From positions 17,010,423 through 17,074,422 of the forward strand of contig CM070515.1 in NCBI GenBank assembly GCA_036346375.1: 64,000 nucleotides of DNA, read 5' to 3'. Origin of the DNA: Guadua angustifolia. Lineage: Eukaryota; Streptophyta; Magnoliopsida; Poales; Poaceae. This document shows, in pieces, positions 21,801 through 34,438 of this stretch. Below the pieces are notes generated by a model, which was not told the origin of the DNA, made no database searches, and was given only the letters and a program-made list of their open reading frames with translations. A program made the translations under genes and the position numbers. Each line of letters begins with the position of its first letter. Within the stretch, counting starts at the first letter, position 1.

Positions 21801-24800
21801 GACAAACCATGAAGCACAAAACTTCCCTGGCTGTTTTCTTGCAAAGGCTCATTCAGAAACTTATAAGGATGACTGCAAGCCACAAAGGTTGGTGTTCGAC
21901 CGTGTACTTTGTGATGTCCCCTGTAGTGGTGATGGGACTATCCGCAAGGGTCATGGCATGTGGAGAAAGTGGTAAGCATTGAACCTTTATTCTGCCCACT
22001 GCTGTTATGTTTCCTTTCTATTTTTCTTCAGGGTCACAATCTTTTTTCACTGTTCAGGAACTCAGGCATGAGGAACGAACTTCATCTTCTCCAAGTAAAT
22101 ATTGCTATGCGTGGTAAGGATTTGTAACATACCTAACATTACTGTGTGTTTCATTGAATTGTTATATTGGTTCTGGTGGGAGAGGTGTTAATATCTTCTT
22201 TGCAAACTGATCTAGTACCTGTGAATCACCTGTAAATCAGGTAGTCTTAGTTATATATCTTGAATTGTTTCATACGTTCGTGAACCTGAGCATATGATCA
22301 ATAAATTGTCTTACTACTTAGGAGTTTTTACAGAATTCCTCTGGAACTGTTATCACATAAACCATCAAATTATGAATACCAATATTCAGAACTACTAATG
22401 AAGGAAGATACACTAGTAAGAGCAGTGGCAGAGTGATCAAGCACTTGTAGATAATCCATCAGAAAAACCCTATTATGGTGATGGTCAAGACCAATCTGAT
22501 GGATCCTGCACAGTGCCAAAAGATGTGTTTGTTTACTCACTATAAATGAGTATCTGTTTCCCTCCTTTTCCCACTAGGATTGGCATTCTTGTATTTTCCA
22601 TATCCATACGGTCGAGTCCTTAGATTTCCGAAATAGTGTAATGGAAAAATATAGTGTGTATGATTTGGATCTGTTTTGTCACCAAAATGGATGTTAGTTG
22701 AAGTTTTGTGATTAATAATCTATAGTATTAAAATTGTAACAAGTTTGCTTCAGGTATTGCCTTACTTAAAGTGGGTGGAAGGATGGTTTACTCAACTTGT
22801 TCAATGAATCCTGTTGAAAATGAAGCTGTTGTTGCCGAGGTATTTATTTAGCTACAAAATTTATTTACTTTTTTGAACTTTTATGAATTATAGCTTCTAC
22901 CTTTAAACCGTTGAATGTGAAGCTATTATTTTTTTATTTTTACAGTTTTTAGACTGAAAATGACCCAAATCTAGGTGCACCTGAGGACCTTTTGGAGTTG
23001 CTTAGGTTTATCTTTCTAGACACTTTTTGGGCTTATAGTACAGCAAATAAGCCAAAGTAGCTATTAGAACAAGCCTAAAACGATGTTTGGGTAAACACAA
23101 TTTGTAAGTCTTACAAGCTCACTAGTCTAGATATGGCGCTTAAGCGAAACACAAGCTCATCTGAGTTGCCTCATCAGAAAATTCTCTATAGAGTACAGAC
23201 GATAGTTTTCACACTGATCACTTGAAGCAGTTGGCTGTTTAGCAGCTACCAGTTTGTTACTGTGTATATACTGCTTTTATGTAGTTTTTCAATACTTGGG
23301 TATGCATAGAGCCTTTATGCATTAGTCTTTTTTCTCTAGTCGTTTCTTAATTTATGTTCCACTTCCACAACATAAATTCTCCTTGTAAATTGTTCATATT
23401 TCTCGTAATCATGCAGCTTCTTCGGAGAAGTGGAAACTCTGTTGAGCTTCTTGATGTTTCTAATGAGCTACCAGAATTGATCCGCCGTCCTGGACTTAGC
23501 ACTTGGAAGGTTAGTGTGAACATCTCTATATCATGCCTGATCTCTTGATTATTTCTCCTTTTCTTTTTTCTCTATGTGCTATGTCCAAAAGATGGGTGCT
23601 TGTTTTTTAATTGTCTCTTTCTGGTGTGTGTTTTTGTGTGTATCTGGATTCTGGCCTCCCAAAATTCTTGGAGGCTAATGCCAACTTTGTTTAGGAATAT
23701 GTGCCAACTTTGTTTCCGTGACACTAGTAATTGACACCACCTAGTGTCATACCCAGAGTATACATGTTTTTCTTCTAAAAAATAGTTATTGTATAAATTC
23801 TTTCATCTCTATCTGGTATCCAGATAATCCTGCTATATTGTCTTATAATGCTAAATTTTACATAGTGAATACATGAAGATGAGAAAGTTGAAGTTTCTTA
23901 ATCAATCCTAGTATTTTCGTTTTGTAACATACGAAATTTCAAATATGAGGTTCAGAAGGTTAAGCTTGTGTTCAGTGTTAACTAATATGCCATACTGTAG
24001 CTGTCTTGTTTGTGCTGTCTTAGCAGTCTGTTGGATTGGATAAAAGAGATATTCTTAAACCAAAAAATATCAACACTTCTCTGACACATGTAAGAGCCGT
24101 ACTAGGTCTCCAACACTTCATGAATATAAGCAGAAGCATCAGTGCAACTTACTGTACCAGTTTTCTTTGACTTGGTAATAGGATGGTTTTTAATTTGGTG
24201 GTCATCACTTTTGCATGTAAGGAGTATATCAAACATGAAGCAGAAGTGCCACGTTTGTTATTTTCAATAGCTATATGATAGTTTTGGATTCTACTTTTCT
24301 GTGATTACTCGGAGGGTTATTAGTTTAATTAAAAGATTAATTAACCAATAAAATGTGATTAGGCAAAAAATAAAATGTAAGGATTAGAGAGTGCCGTCAG
24401 TCCCGCAGTGAAAGGTATCGCTCATCGAGGTACCCGACTTGTCCGGGACCCAGGCAGCATCTTTGCTAGTTTTTGGGTTCATCATTCGGCGCTTTAGAAC
24501 TTATCTGGTACGGTATGCAGATACTGTTAGTAAAATTAGTGGATAATGACCATAGTACCCATAGAGCCAATAGAGGGCAGTAAAAGCCCAAGGGCAAGGA
24601 AGGTAAATGGCATGCATGAAGGTGAAATAAAGCCAGCTTTTGCCAGCCAATAGAGATGGCCCAAAGCCAGTTCATCATTCGGTCGAGTTCTAGCTCACAC
24701 AAACCGAAGCCTCAATAGCCAACTCATTCACAGACAACCTCCACATTTCTCTCCAACCAAGAACCAGCACACTCCTAGCTGAAGGAAGCCTAGAAGGAGG

Positions 24801-27800
24801 AGAAGGAGGCCACTCAAAGAAGGAGAAGGAGGTCCAGAGAGCTTCCAGAAGAGGAGGTGGAAGGCCTCCAGAAGAGGAGGGAAGAGCACCCGAAGAGAAG
24901 AAGGTGGAGGCATCCCGAAGCCAGGAGCCAGCATCACCCTCTTCTACCTGTCATCAACCTCCACTGCATGCACCCAGCTAGCTTCATCCCCAACCGAATC
25001 ACCAGGTGCACTCCACAGTAGCAACATTACCTATTCTTATATGCAAGTGGCAGATCGGGGTAGAGGCTAGGCAATGGGGCAGTGTAGGAGGTAGATTGGG
25101 TTACCCCCGTGGTCTCAGTCATTGGGGATAGCCATTAGGGTAGCATCTATTCTTGTCATGAGTAGATCAACCTCCCAACGATCATCACAGACCCTCATGT
25201 TAAGCATCAACCCGTAAAGCAACAAGTACAATGGGACAAAAATTGAAATGGGTAAGAACCCTAGCCAGCCTCCAGTAGAGTTAGTAGAGCTAGTAGAAGT
25301 GAAGAGTGCTGCGGGTTGAAGTCAGCGCCACATGGGGGAAATGTGGCAATGGAAGTAGAGGGAGTAGCCTACCGAGCCAGAGAGAGGCGGCACCAAGCTA
25401 AGTGCCTGCAGACGCCATAGCCGACAGGGTGTGACTAGAGTCGCACGCGCGTAGCCGGGCCGAAGCTGTGCAGCCGTCGGCTAGAGAGGCAAGTGGGCGT
25501 GCGGGGAGTCGGGCGGCAGGCCAGAGTAGGGGAGGAAGCCGGTCGGCTGTGCGAGAGGAGGAGCCGAAGGGAGATCGGCCATGCGGTAAGCCGCAGGAGA
25601 GTAGGAGAGGCGGCGCAAGGGAAGTGGGGGAGCTCGGCCAAAGAAATGGGGAGAAGAGAGGAGGCGGTAGAACCTAGGTAGCCAAGGGAGCTGGCCAGCA
25701 GAAGAGGAGGCTTGGCTAGAAGCAAGAAAAGGCAGAGACCAGAAAAGAAAGAGAAGAGAAGAGAAGAGAAAAAAAAAAAGAAAAGGAAAGAAGAGAAAAA
25801 GGAAAAATGGAAAAAGATAGAGAGGTAGACAAATAATCTGCGTCGATTTTTGTGATCGACTTGCAAATCGCGTAAAACACGTCAACTTATATTAATTGTC
25901 GTGCCAAATAAAATCTGAACGATAGCTCAGAAATTTGTTGGACACCAAATTAAATGAATGAACCTTAAAAAAGCCCTAGTTAATCTTTTTTGTTTTCATG
26001 TCTCGACCTGAACCACCCCGCCAATCAGAACCCATCTACGGGCGAGTAGGAACCTTCTGATTTTATTCCAGGCAAGAACCTTGATCATTTTTTTATTAAA
26101 TGTTTTCAATGCTTTTGGTATGATTATATATATCAGCATTGCATCAAAACTTATACTTTTGCAATCTGAAATAATGAAAATGGAGATGGATTGAAGGTGT
26201 TGTGATTAAAGTTGATGAAAGGGCATTGTGATGTTGGGATTGGTATGTGATGTTGAAATGGTAATGTGGTGTTGGAAATGGTGAAAATGTTGTTAGGTTC
26301 ACGAATGGAGTTGTGGACATGTTAATAGTGGTTATTATGGTGGGTAGAGGGTGCCGAAGAAAGAGGCGGAGATACCCCATGCCGTGGGGCCCTTTACATA
26401 GGCTATAATATAAGATCAAACATCTACACTCAGGCATTGAGCCGTATTTCAGTACTAACCATAGCGAGATGAATCGCTGACATAAAAGGTTGTCTTATGA
26501 AAGTATTATGATCTCCACAATGGGTAATTATATTAAAGTTGATTTGGGAAATGCCGGTACAACCCAAGTAGACTGTGAGTTGAATATGTTGAGAGCGAGG
26601 TGTGTTGAATTGAATGGGTTGAGGGCGGTATATTTGAAACCCGGTAGAGTACTACCAGAGGAACCAGAGTACAATTGTAATCATGGATCGTGGGATGGCT
26701 CGATACTGCTCTCCATCTGCACAGATAGGGTTGGAAATCTAATACTGGATTAGCGATAAACATTCTAGAGCCTCACAAGATGGGGCCGTTATAGGTAAAG
26801 TGGTACAAACTTACGTAGGGTTAAAATCTTGAATTCAAACATGTGTCCTAGATTGGAGGCTACAAAAGCTAGTCTGTCTTATATACAAGTGCTAGTAGTT
26901 GATTTTTAATAATTAAAACTTCCAACCTTTAAAGAAAACGAAAAATGTAATTTTTATAAAAATGGATTTGAAGGAAAGTACTTGGATGGTTGGAGAGAAA
27001 ATTGCATATTGCATTCTATTATATAATGCTTGCTGAGTACTCTGTACTCAGTCTTGTATTTTCCTTTTTTCTAGGAGATCCTGATGGATCGGCATATGAA
27101 GCTAAGGATGTGGCCTATTCCCAGGAGCAGTATTAGAGCTATAAGGAGGATCCCTTTGCGGGCTACTACTCCGACTATTATCAAGAGGGATAGGAGTTTC
27201 TATAGGCCTTATGATGTTCCTAGGAGGTAGTTAGTATAATATAGGCGGTAGCATTCTCTTTTTGCTGCACAGGTTGGGTTGTAATATTATGTAATGGGCA
27301 TATAACCTGGCTTGAAATGAATATATTCTTATTTAGTCTCTAATTATTGTTCTGCTGTAACACTCTGAACATAGCATAGTGGTGGTAAAGCATCGGATAT
27401 TCCGATATTTTGCCGGTGGCTGTGCCGAGATTCGTGTAATTAACTTACGGTGATGACGGTGTTACTGTTGCTATCCTGGGCTAATTATATGGGTCACCAA
27501 ATTTTCTCACTTTGGTGTTCAGTTAAACAGTAGTTCTTTACTGGAAGACAATTTATATTTAGATATAAGGTGGCCAAAACTTTGTTGTTCTATTATGGTT
27601 TTCTTAATGGTTCCTTTTATGACTCTTGCAGGTACAAGACAGTGGATCTTGGTTTCGGACTCATGAAGATGTTCCTCACGATAGGAAGAATGTAATATTG
27701 CCAAGCATGTTTCCTACAAGTAAAAGCACCCATGAAAGCCATACTGTGTGTGACAGCATTGAAGGCAATGCAAATATCAATGTGAGCTTCTCAAGAAATT

Positions 27801-29235
27801 TCAACATTGAAGAAACAAGCAAAGTTAATTGGCATATGAGTGGAGTTTCTAGTAGTAATCCTGCTAAAAGTTTAGATTCTTCTTCTGGCAGTGTGGATTC
27901 AAAATTTCCTCTGCATCGTTGCATGAGAATTGTCCCTCATGATCAAGACAGCGGGGCATTTTTCATCGCAGTTCTTCATAAGCTGTCCCCATTGAATGGT
28001 AATGTCTTGTTTTAATTACTTTTGCACAAGTTAATTACATACATTTCATGAATATCTGCATATAGTTTGATTTACCGATATCTATCATTGATTTGTTTAA
28101 ATGACAAAAACTGAGCCGCCACTCTCAACAGACAAGACCGTGAAACTTCAGGAAGAACCTCAACCAGAAATAATGCTATCTGAAAAAAATTCGATGCATC
28201 TGCAGAGAATTGTTTCTGAAGTTCTCGATCACGACGAAGTGCTTGATGAACAGCAAAACTTAAGCATGGGCAACCAAACTACAAAGCATAACAACTTAGT
28301 TGAAGTTAAAATGGTTTCTGATGATGTGGAATATGGTCAAGCAGAATCAGGAAATAGAATGAAGTTGCAAAACCAACACAGGTGGAAAGGGGTTGATCCT
28401 GTGCTATTTTTCGAAGATGAAGTGGTGATTAAAAGTATAAGATCTTTCTTTGGCATCGAGGAATCATTTCCGCTTGAAGGTCATATGGTGACTAGAAGTG
28501 CTGATAATGCAAGGAGAATATACTACATATCAAAATCAGTTCAAGAAATTTTGGAACTGAATGTGCAAGTTGGTGAGCAGATTAAGATTGCTTCTCTTGG
28601 CCTAAAGATGTTTGTAAGTGTTCCAATCTGGTGGTTTGTTTACCGATTTAAGCTCTTTTCAGGATTACGCATTTGTTATGGGAAGAATATGCATTATTCT
28701 TTAACCGTCTGATTCTATGTTTTCTTTCAGGAAAGGCATAGATCTAAGGATGGCTGTTCATGTGCATATAGGTTATCTTATGAGGGGTTGTCATTGCTGC
28801 TTCCATACATCAGCAAGCGGATACTATATGCATCTCCAGTCGACTTCCAGCACATTTTACAATACAGAACCATTAGCTTTGCTCATTTTGTCGATGCCAG
28901 ATTTAGGGAGGAAGCTGCATCTTTGATGCCTGGTTGCTGTGTTGTAGTGTTACATGAAGGTAACATTATGCCCTATGCGAACTTGAAAGATGTCTTGACT
29001 TGATAGTAATGTAAATTTTGTTAATATTTCAGGGCATCAAAATGTAGAGTCCATAGCTATGGATCCCTCCACAATTGCCATTGTTTGCTGGAGAGGAAAG
29101 GCAACCATGAATGTTTTGGTTTCCCCACCAGATCGGAAGGAACTGCTTGAAAGGATCTTCGGGCTCAAAGCAGTCAGAGTGGAAGATAAGAAGTTCAACC
29201 ACAAGATTAATGGATTAAACCAAGGGAGCCTATGA
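18805..29235 (+). CDS. NSUN2/TRM4-like RNA cytosine-5 methyltransferase (NOL1/NOP2/Sun), frameshifted in exon 5
   Basis: S-adenosylmethionine-dependent m5C methylation of tRNA and other RNAs, mainly nuclear. Exons: 18805-18975, 19309-19397, 20052-20118, 20205-20320, 20984-21049, 21170-21218, 21425-21510, 21718-21971, 22058-22113, 22754-22839, 23417-23509, 27632-27998, 28132-28613, 28731-28959, 29033-29235. Motifs: SAM-binding CAAPGSKT across exons 6-7, the Cys motif DVPCSGDGT (exon 8), and catalytic YSTCSMNPVENEA (exon 10). The start is ATG 18805 (MRRGRSQVQRRHF), matching the basic N-terminus of plant relatives. All introns are GT-AG and phases agree except exon 5, which is one base short (an A missing in TTTTTAAGCATG near 21000). 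This shifts the frame into an early stop before the catalytic motifs. The repaired length would be about 804 residues, full size for the family. Everything else looks intact, so either a recent lesion or a sequence error is possible. Confidence 0.85.
19398..20051 (+). other. Methyltransferase intron 2
   Basis: A 654-bp GT-AG intron, T-rich, with a short (CTC)n run at about 19548-19566. No element recognised. Confidence 0.6.
22114..22753 (+). other. Methyltransferase intron 9
   Basis: A 640-bp GT-AG intron within the catalytic half of the gene. No recognised insertion. Confidence 0.6.
24365..27360 (+). mobile_element. Unclassified retroelement inside methyltransferase intron 11
   Basis: Intron 11 (23510-27631) is 4.1 kb because of an insert of about 3 kb, with GC- and purine-rich blocks unlike the flanking intron. 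Its right half (about 25840-27060) is related, block by block, to the reverse complement of 45960-47400. Shared blocks include a GCGTAAAAC block, GGGTAGxGGGTGCC, GGCATTGAGC, GATTGGAGGCTAC and ATATACAAGTGCTAGTAG. No protease, RT or integrase could be read, so it is either non-autonomous or the non-coding part of a larger family. The edges are approximate. Confidence 0.55.
25735..25815 (+). repeat. Polypurine low-complexity tract in the intronic element
   Basis: A run of GAGAAGAGAAG and AAAAAAAAAAAG units, almost free of pyrimidines. A matching pyrimidine tract lies at 47485-47620 in the inverted relative. Minus-strand open frames over it are Phe/Leu/Ser-rich artefacts. Confidence 0.7.
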
Positions 29236-29767
29236 TGACGTTGAGAATGGATGATCAGAACTTGTGGTTAGAAGTGAACATCTTGTATGGAGCTTTCGTG
29301 TGATAAGGAGGCCGAGTAAATACAGTTTGACGTGGTACGTCAGAATTTCGCTGCTGGGTGTTGGAGAGCTCTTTAGGCCAACCTGAAGGTGATATCAATT
29401 GGTTTTCATTGCATGGGTTTTGCGCTATTCTCGCATGTAAACAAGTTATTTCAGATGCAAAAGGAAATTTTAATTTTTGAGATTTGCTACATCAAATATT
29501 GTCAAGCAAAAGGCATGTTACTACAAAAGAATTTGTACCAACTTAGTAAAGGACTACAGAACAGGAAGTTGCTTGTTGGTTGAGGTAACAAGTAACGACA
29601 ATTTGTGGTAAGCAATTACATAATTAACGATTCTTCCCAAAAGAAAAAAAAAACTGTGGATATGGGGTTTGATTTTCATTGATTTGATACACATGCAGTT
29701 CTGAAGCGAATGAGATGCAGAGATGTTTTAATGTTCCCAAATATTCTTCATCAGCATTTGATCAGTG
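29236..29767. other. 3' flank of the methyltransferase gene
   Basis: Probable 3' UTR and intergenic DNA between two convergent units, the methyltransferase (plus) and the CHX pseudogene (minus). No clean AATAAA was found; a short poly-A run lies near 29642. Confidence 0.4.
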
Positions 29768-30565
29768 TTAGTGCAACAGTTCCATGGCCTCCGTGCTTGG
29801 CCTCGCCACTCTAGCCAGCACAGAACCATACTTCTGGATCACGAGCGCGGACGCCATCGTGGAGAACTCCGACGAGGCGAGGTAGCTGCCCACGGGGCCT
29901 AGCTCATCGATCGAGCCTCTCCACAAGCGGCGGCACTGGGGGTGACTGCCCGGTGATAATGAGAGTGCACCTGGACATAGATCTGATGGCATCGACCACC
30001 TCGTCCTTCCCCCGCACCGTCTTCTCCACGTACCGCGCCGACATGTTGGCTGCCACGGCCGCCCTGGCCTGGAATGCCATGACAGCCGCGTCGCTAGCCT
30101 CACGCTCTTCTTGTGCCTGCTCCGGCGTCAAGAAGAAGCGTACGGGCGTGACGGCGATACCGGGGTGCTCGGTCATTGCCATTCGCGCCGCGTAGGCCAA
30201 GGCTTCGCGGTCATCGGGGCAGCCGAAGAAGAGCACGGCCACGGAGTAGGACACGCTGCTCGAAGCCACCTGAGCGGGGCCGCCGAGGCTGCGGTCGACG
30301 ATGATGGCGACGGAGCAGGACGCGTCGCGGAGCACGGGCTTGTTCACGAGGTGTTACGCATGGCCTATGGACTGGAACGAGCCGTCGGGCTGGAGCGTCT
30401 TGTGGAACGGCATGACGACGAGCTCGGCGAGCTTGTCGATGGCGCTGCCGACGATGTCCTCGAGGATGGTGTCAAGCTCGGAGATGACCGTCATCGGCCT
30501 AACCTTCACCGCGCCGAGCTGCTGGTATGCCTCGAATGCCACGACCACCTCGCTGGTCTCGTCTG
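29768..30565 (-). pseudogene. CHX-type cation/H+ exchanger pseudogene, C-terminal cytosolic piece
   Basis: Reading right to left on the minus strand gives the regulatory tail of plant CHX antiporters (CPA2 family). Visible blocks are VVAFEAYQQLGAVKVRPMT, LVVMPFHKTLQPDG, CSVAIIVDRSLGG, AVLFFGCPDDREALAYAARM, YVEKTVRGKDEVV, and then LGPVGSYLASSEFST. Lesions: a TAA between SIGHA and the HLVNKPVL block, where relatives have a Tyr codon, and a frameshift between the PPVPPLVER and LGPVGSYL blocks. The piece begins abruptly at about 30565, where unrelated DNA starts. The transmembrane half of the same kind of protein lies at 38247-39070 on the same strand. Active family members move K+ or other cations in exchange for protons across endomembranes; this copy cannot. 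Confidence 0.8.
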
Positions 30566-30959
30566 TCAGTTTTCAACCAGAACTAACAGCTGCGACCAAA
30601 GAAGCGCTGGTTTTTTTTGCCGTCCGCCTGACCAAGCTCGGCCCTTCACCGCCTCCACTCAACCGTTCACCGCGCCACCCAGCCCATCACTGCCAGGATG
30701 GAGGGCCATCGGGAGGGAATTTGGAAAAGATTGAAAAGGATTTCAAGAAAAGCAACGACCAATTTACCAAACGGTATCTCAAAAAAGCCATAACCGCTAG
30801 TCACAACAGCTTTTTAACCCAGTAAACTAAAAGCAGATTTTCAGCCTAACCATAACCCCCAAATAGGCCCAAAGGAAGCCCTTTCGTGGTGCATAAACTT
30901 CGCACCCCCAAATAGCCCCCCAAATAGGCCCAAAGCAGCTTTCGTTGTGCCAGTAAACT
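30566..30959. other. Junction DNA between the CHX piece and the copia remnant
   Basis: A short GC-rich stretch, then two copies of CCAAATAGGCCCAAAG about 56 bp apart (near 30871 and 30922). No gene seen. Confidence 0.35.
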
Positions 30960-31885
30960 AAGCGGGCCTTGTGTTTCACCACACCGTCATGGGAGTCCTT
31001 TTTCAATTTGAATGCCCATTTAAGGCCAATCGGGCGGTGAATTGCGGGCAACTTGGTTAGCATCTACATGTTGTTGTCCTAGATTGGTTGCATCTCCTCA
31101 AGCATGGCGCCGCACCAGCACTGGTGTGCTTCTGTCTTGGCGTAAGTGGTAGGCTTCTCGCCCACCATAAGGTACTGCTCATCGTGTTAGTGGTGTTGTA
31201 GATGTTCTCGATGGTGCGGTATCATCGTGGTGCTTTGTCAATGATCTCCGTGGCAGGTGTTGCTCCGGTGGTGGAGAGGCAAATTCCATTCCCCCTTGCG
31301 ACACAATAGAGGAAGGCGTTGGAGAAAGAGCCAGCGTTAGCGTCACATGGTGCGGTGTCGATGGCATAGACAAGATGGGCAAATAACCTCCCCATGCTCA
31401 AGGCAGATCTGCCGCCGCCGCTATAATCGATCGACAATGTAATCAACAGTGAAGGTCTCGTGCCACTGTCGGGCTCAACATTGTTCTAGTTCCATAGTGC
31501 CACCTCGTTAAACACGACGTCTCGTGTAACGTTAACCTGCTTAGCAATGGGATCGTACACGCGATACGCCTTAGAGCCATGCTCGTAGCTGATGAAGTCC
31601 ATAGGTGTGCTATGATCGTCGAGCTTCTTGGCATTAGGCTTTGTCGTCTTGACACGTGCACGACACAATCAAAGGTGTGCAAGAAGTGCACGTTCGGTTT
31701 GTGCCCATGCCAAGCCTCGTACGACGTCATGCCATCCACGCTTTTGGTCGGGGAGCGGTTGAGGAGAAAAACGACAATTGTCACTGCCTCCCCCAAAACA
31801 TGCCCAGCATTTTCTTGGCTTTCATGAGACACCACGCCGTTGCCACGATGGTTTGATTCTCTATGACACCATTATATTGTGGCGA
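30960..31885 (-). mobile_element. Ty1/copia pol remnant (integrase end to reverse transcriptase start)
   Basis: On the minus strand, in shifting frames, the blocks are AVTIVVFLLNRSPTKSVDGM and YEAWHGHKPNVHFLHTFDC (end of the integrase core), KKLDDHSTPMDFISYEHGSK with YRVYDPIAKQVNVTRDVVFN (integrase C-terminal region), and IGLKWAFKLKKDSHDGVVKH (start of the reverse transcriptase). This order is diagnostic of copia elements, in which integrase precedes reverse transcriptase. Stops, frameshifts and missing flanks make it a dead fragment. Confidence 0.8.
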
Positions 31886-31899
31886 GTACGATAATGTTC

Positions 31900-32230
31900 T
31901 TAACTGGTAGGCATAGGGAACTATCATATGATATTATTAATGCTTTGGACATTGCTCTTAGAGAATGTACAACAGCAAAGTTAAGTACCCCATTGCATCT
32001 GTGAGAATAAATATTGATAGATTCCAAGGCAAAATCAAATTCCATTCATATTTCGTTCTGAAATTAAGTAGGCGAATTGTGGATAGAATTGGATTTTGTT
32101 TTAGAATCCATCAACATTTGTTGTCACAAATGCGAGGAGCTAGTTAACTTTGCTAGCTATTGACATTCCCTAAGAGCAACAACTAGAGCATGAATAGTAT
32201 CATGTGGTAGTTCCCTATGCCTATTGGCCA
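31900..32230. mobile_element. MITE with long terminal inverted repeats
   Basis: The left end TGGTAGGCATAGGGAACTAT and right end TAGTTCCCTATGCCTATTGG are inverse copies. Complementarity continues inward through CTTAGAGAATG/CATTCCCTAAGAGC and AGCAAAGTTAA/TTAACTTTGCT. About 325 bp, non-coding. Confidence 0.7.
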
Positions 32231-32344
32231 AGACTTGTCTGAGACCATCACAGACGGTTCTTAATGCAAATTGTCTGTGGTAGTAGGGTTATCATAGATG
32301 ATTTTAACTATGAACTGTCAATAATAATAGGATATCACATACGA
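32231..32344. mobile_element. Left part of a CACTA-like element, interrupted
   Basis: It contains ACCATCACAGACGGTTCTTAA and CAAATTGTCTGTGGTAG, subterminal repeats of the type also found inverted at 36510-36650 (CCGTCTGTGATGG). The outermost CACTG terminus is missing on this side. The gypsy element at 32345 is inserted into it. Confidence 0.5.
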
Positions 32345-33243
32345 TGATGAGGACATCGCCAACATGCACGTGACCGCTGTCTCTCCTTCCTCTACGACGT
32401 CTACTTCTCCGACGCACGGCGTTTTTTCTACGTCGCAAGGAGACCTCAATCCACATGCTCGGCCCATCGAGACTTCCTCAGTGGACCGGCACCTCAATCC
32501 CACACCCCAAGGATGGCCCATGCCTCCAGGATGGCCCAAGATCAAGCCCAATTTGTCTCCGAGTCCGGTTCGGCCATCCAGGAGCAGCAGTACTTCAAAT
32601 GGACATAACTTGGGCTCCCGGACTCCGTTTTTAGTGTGCGACCACCCGTTTGAAAGGTATCAAGATAACCTTTCCAATGGATCTTGTCCCAAGGCCAAAT
32701 TCCTCATGGATCGTCAGGAAATCACTGAACAATCAAGCAGTCCGAATCTGCCAGTGCTGCGCCACCTTATTTGGGCCGTGGGCCTTGTAATTTGTTGAGG
32801 GGCCTAGGCCCAGGTTGAGGACGTGGAGCAAACCCTAGCACGCCTCCACCATGGCCGCCACCCCTTTGGCCATCCTTTTCTTCCCCATTATAAAAACTAG
32901 CCGCCATCACTTTAGATCGGGTTTTGTTGTGTTTGGTAGACCCTGTAGCGTCCCTCCTCGTGTTTGCGCGTGTCGACTAGACCGCCCTTGAGCCGAGAAA
33001 CGTAACCTCAACTTGTTTCGTTTGATTTCAATACTATCTATTCAGATTGCTTCATGTTTTGTTCTTGCGGGTTCTCGATTTCTTGCAGAACAATTGATCG
33101 CTTGGATCTTGTATCGTGTGGATTGGCATTGCGATTGTGAAGCTCCCGACCTGTTGGTAGGAAGCCCTTGATTCGGTGCCATCAACACCCCCAAATCGAC
33201 GATCATCATCTCACCGAAAGATCGGGATCACCCGTCCCCATCA
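32345..33243 (+). repeat. 5' LTR of the non-autonomous gypsy element
   Basis: Starts TGATGAGGACATCG and ends CCCGTCCCCATCA. A TATAAAAA box at 32889-32896 is shared with the 3' LTR and is the likely promoter. Small indels against the 3' LTR cluster at about 32810-32880 and 32940-32990. Confidence 0.85.
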
Positions 33244-33260
33244 AGTGGTATCGAGCTCCG
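33244..33260 (+). promoter_or_regulatory. Primer-binding site (initiator-tRNA-Met type)
   Basis: AGTGGTATCGAGCTCCG lies directly after the LTR's terminal CA. It matches the TGGTATCxGAGC pattern used by most plant LTR retrotransposons to prime minus-strand cDNA on initiator Met-tRNA. Confidence 0.75.
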
Positions 33261-34438
33261 TGTTGCTCGGTGAGATTTCCCTCAATTCTGATTTTTTTCA
33301 CCTAGAGTCCGAAAAGAACCGCAAAAAATTAGTAGATTGGTTTTCTATCCGAGCCAATTTGTGCCCTAACTTTACTACTTGTTCTTGGTTTGTTGAATCG
33401 CCGGATGCATAATCGTATCTTTGCTTTGGTTTTAGAGTCTAGTTCCTTTAGAGTTTCGAGTTCTGTTCACGTAATTGTCATAGTGTTTTTCGCGTTCATC
33501 GTGTCTTCCTTTGTCTTGCCGCCACCATCTCGCCGCTAACAACAAGCGCTGCAGCCCCAAACCTACAGTATCCACGGCGCCTTTACCTTCCAAAAGAGTG
33601 GATCGGTTCCAAAAATAGCAGATTGGTTTTCAAAATTTTGGTTGATCATCACCAAAAATAGCGGATTGGTTTCCTTGTAAGAGTTTCCCAATTTCCACCT
33701 GCCAAAACACCCTCCACATCCACCTAGTCGAGCCCCACCACTTCCCCAACTCAGCCAAGCCCAAAAAGGAAACTCCAAAACCTACTCCAATTCGTTCTCG
33801 CGTGCAATTTTGTGACTTCTGCAGTAAAACAGTCATAACTTCTGCATACGAACTCGGATTTGGACGTTCTTGGACTCGTTCGAAAGATCACGAAATTTCC
33901 TATCAGATCCAGCATTGTCTTTGACAAGATAGACATCTCCAAATTCGACCTTTAACAGTGAGAAAAATTGCAATCTTTGTCAGGCTGATTTTTGATCCAC
34001 CGCAAAAAAGAAGAAGAAGAAATTCTGTGAGCAAAGGAGAACAAAATAAAAAGAGGCCAGTGCAACAAAAGAGCCGCACTGTGAAAGAAAAAAAAATCAA
34101 AAAAAAGAAAAGAAAAGAAAAAGAGAGGAGCCCTAGCTGCTTGCTTTGTGTTGTGGTCGTTCTCATTGCGTCTCTGTGGCATCGTTGGTGTTTAGGCCGT
34201 GTCTCTAGCACGGTCTAGCCTAGGACCAGCATTGTACTGATTTTGAATGATTTTTCAGCTTACTTTGGATCAGTGGTACTAGTTCCTCCTTTGCTACATA
34301 TTATTGACTGTCCAAGCTCCACCATCTTCTGACCACACATGTTTCGGAATTTGCAATCGCTTGCCACATCGAGGAGTTGTAAGAACTTGGTAGAAGCCGG
34401 AGCGTGTGTGAGGCTTGCCACTTCATACCACCAAGTAG

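Noticed and set aside
25435..25885. Overlapping minus-strand frames rich in Phe, Leu and Ser.
   Set aside because: They are translations of a purine-rich low-complexity tract inside an intronic repeat.
28066..28131. A loss-of-function splice mutation before methyltransferase exon 13.
   Set aside because: An in-phase acceptor (CTCTCAACAG) exists at 28131, so the gene can be spliced without assuming a lesion.
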